Source: Adenanthera pavonina
Taxonomy: Eukaryota; Streptophyta; Magnoliopsida; Fabales; Fabaceae
Assembly (NCBI GenBank): GCA_026686845.1
Contig: JAIVEN010000004.1
Location: forward strand, 10,882,827 to 10,946,826
DNA length: 64,000 nt
Direction of reading: 5' to 3'
Each line of letters starts with the position of its first letter. Position 1 is the stretch's first letter. The translations under genes were made by a program, and so were the position numbers. Positions 63,139-64,000 of the stretch are shown here, piece after piece. A model generated the notes under the pieces. It worked only from the letters and a program-made list of their open reading frames with translations, was not told the origin of the DNA and made no database searches.

Positions 63139-64000
63139 AATGTAAAGAGATATAGAAAAATATGACATACAACAATGTGGATAAAAAACGGCAAAAGGGT
63201 CATTTTTCCAGTTAGAAGGAAAAAATGAAAAAAATATGTTTTTACCCTTAAAAATAAAATATTGTGCAAATTGGTCCCTTAAGAAGGTAATCATAGGAAA
63301 AGCTTTGCAAATAAATTTTGGAGAAAATTATAGATAATGATTTGAAAGTTTTAAAAATCATAAATTTACTCTAATTAAGGGTATTTTTATAAATATGAAA
63401 AATTATAGTCAAAATGAAACTCTTGATGAGCCAAGTCTAATGGAATAATGTTTAAAAGTTATTTAGATCAATATAATTTATTTTGGGTATTGAGATTTTA
63501 TAATTAATATTTTAGTCAATAAAAAAGATTTTAGACTGCAAAAAATGTAGTATCGAGTCAATGGCAATGATTGGACCTTACCTAAATATATTTTGGGTTA
63601 AAATAATGATTTTAGTCTTAACGTGATTTTTGAATAATTCTTTACCAATACAATGACAAGTACGACAAAAATATTTAATTGATATAGGTAAAATTAATTA
63701 GTAAATGCTATAATGGTCCATTAAAATTTGTGAAGCAATTTTTTGTAAAAAAATGAGACGAGTGGTCTGCTGAACATTAGAATGGGACATGGGAGGAATT
63801 ATATGAAAAGCTTTTAAATTAAAGTAACTATGGTCAACTAAAATTAACTATAATTATTTTGCTATTTGATCTCTTTCCTTAAAAGCCTTGGTTAAGCCAT
63901 TGGTTCTTCATTTTTCTGCCTAAAACACATCTAAAACAGAGCGTGGAGGGTGAGAGAGCACGAAGGAAATTTTGAGGAGGAAGAAGACATAAGAAGCAAG
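63139..64000. other. Right flank of element B, possible gypsy LTR sequence
   Basis: AT-rich, no gene. Phrases such as GGCAAAAGGGTCATTTTTCCAG and AAATTGGTCCCTTAAG resemble long plant gypsy LTRs, and the purine-rich end (63,940-64,000) could be a leader. No border is visible within the window. Confidence 0.3.

Noticed and set aside
1..64000. CRISPR arrays, bacterial operons, rRNA or tRNA genes
   Set aside because: No regularly spaced identical repeats and no tRNA-like or rRNA-like sequence was seen; repeated motifs here are LTR modules in a plant nuclear context. The TGGTATCAGAGC matches are retrotransposon primer-binding sites, not tRNA genes.

Overview
This window looks like nuclear DNA of a eudicot plant (species not determinable from sequence alone). 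It is AT-rich, has only two recognisable host genes, both intron-rich with GT-AG introns and both on the minus strand, and is otherwise dominated by nested transposable elements. Exon boundaries below were read by eye from splice signals and reading-frame continuity.

Layout: (1) about 680-11,390 holds the 5' two thirds of SEC10, an exocyst subunit: 14 coding exons keep one frame for about 533 codons, and the gene runs off the left edge. Its introns 7, 8 and 12 hold decayed retrotransposon pieces, including a Ty1-copia pre-integrase/integrase remnant in the same orientation as the gene. (2) 13,103-29,367 is a nest: a hAT-like non-autonomous element (8-bp TSD) contains a Mutator-type MITE (9-bp TSD) and a 15.5-kb Sirevirus-like Ty1-copia element 'A' (5-bp TSD), and A contains a 3.9-kb solo LTR of probable Tat/Ogre Ty3-gypsy type (5-bp TSD). 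(3) 33,212-38,025 is a complete gene for a plastid-type mini-ribonuclease III, seven coding exons and 278 codons, with a probable spliced 5' leader reaching toward 40 kb. (4) 40.8-46.8 kb holds a lone LTR of a second Sirevirus-like family, a 2.45-kb solo LTR with a 5-bp TSD, and a decayed Helitron Rep/helicase fragment. (5) 47,396-63,133 is a second Sirevirus-like element 'B' (5-bp TSD), whose third ORF is interrupted by the 5' part of a related antiparallel element 'C'.

A, B and C belong to one family: LTRs of about 1.5-1.65 kb bounded by TG..CA, a PBS matching the initiator-tRNA-Met type directly after the 5' LTR, gag with two zinc knuckles, then protease, integrase, RT and RNase H. A and B also carry a third ORF downstream of pol, in the env-like position, that resembles the putative plant transposon protein family rather than a recognisable envelope. 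The LTRs and the pol-ORF3 spacer are built of repeated modules around the palindrome AAATTCGAATTT and the motif TTCGTCTGTCAG. All coding regions of A, B and C carry stops or frameshifts, so none looks autonomous now.
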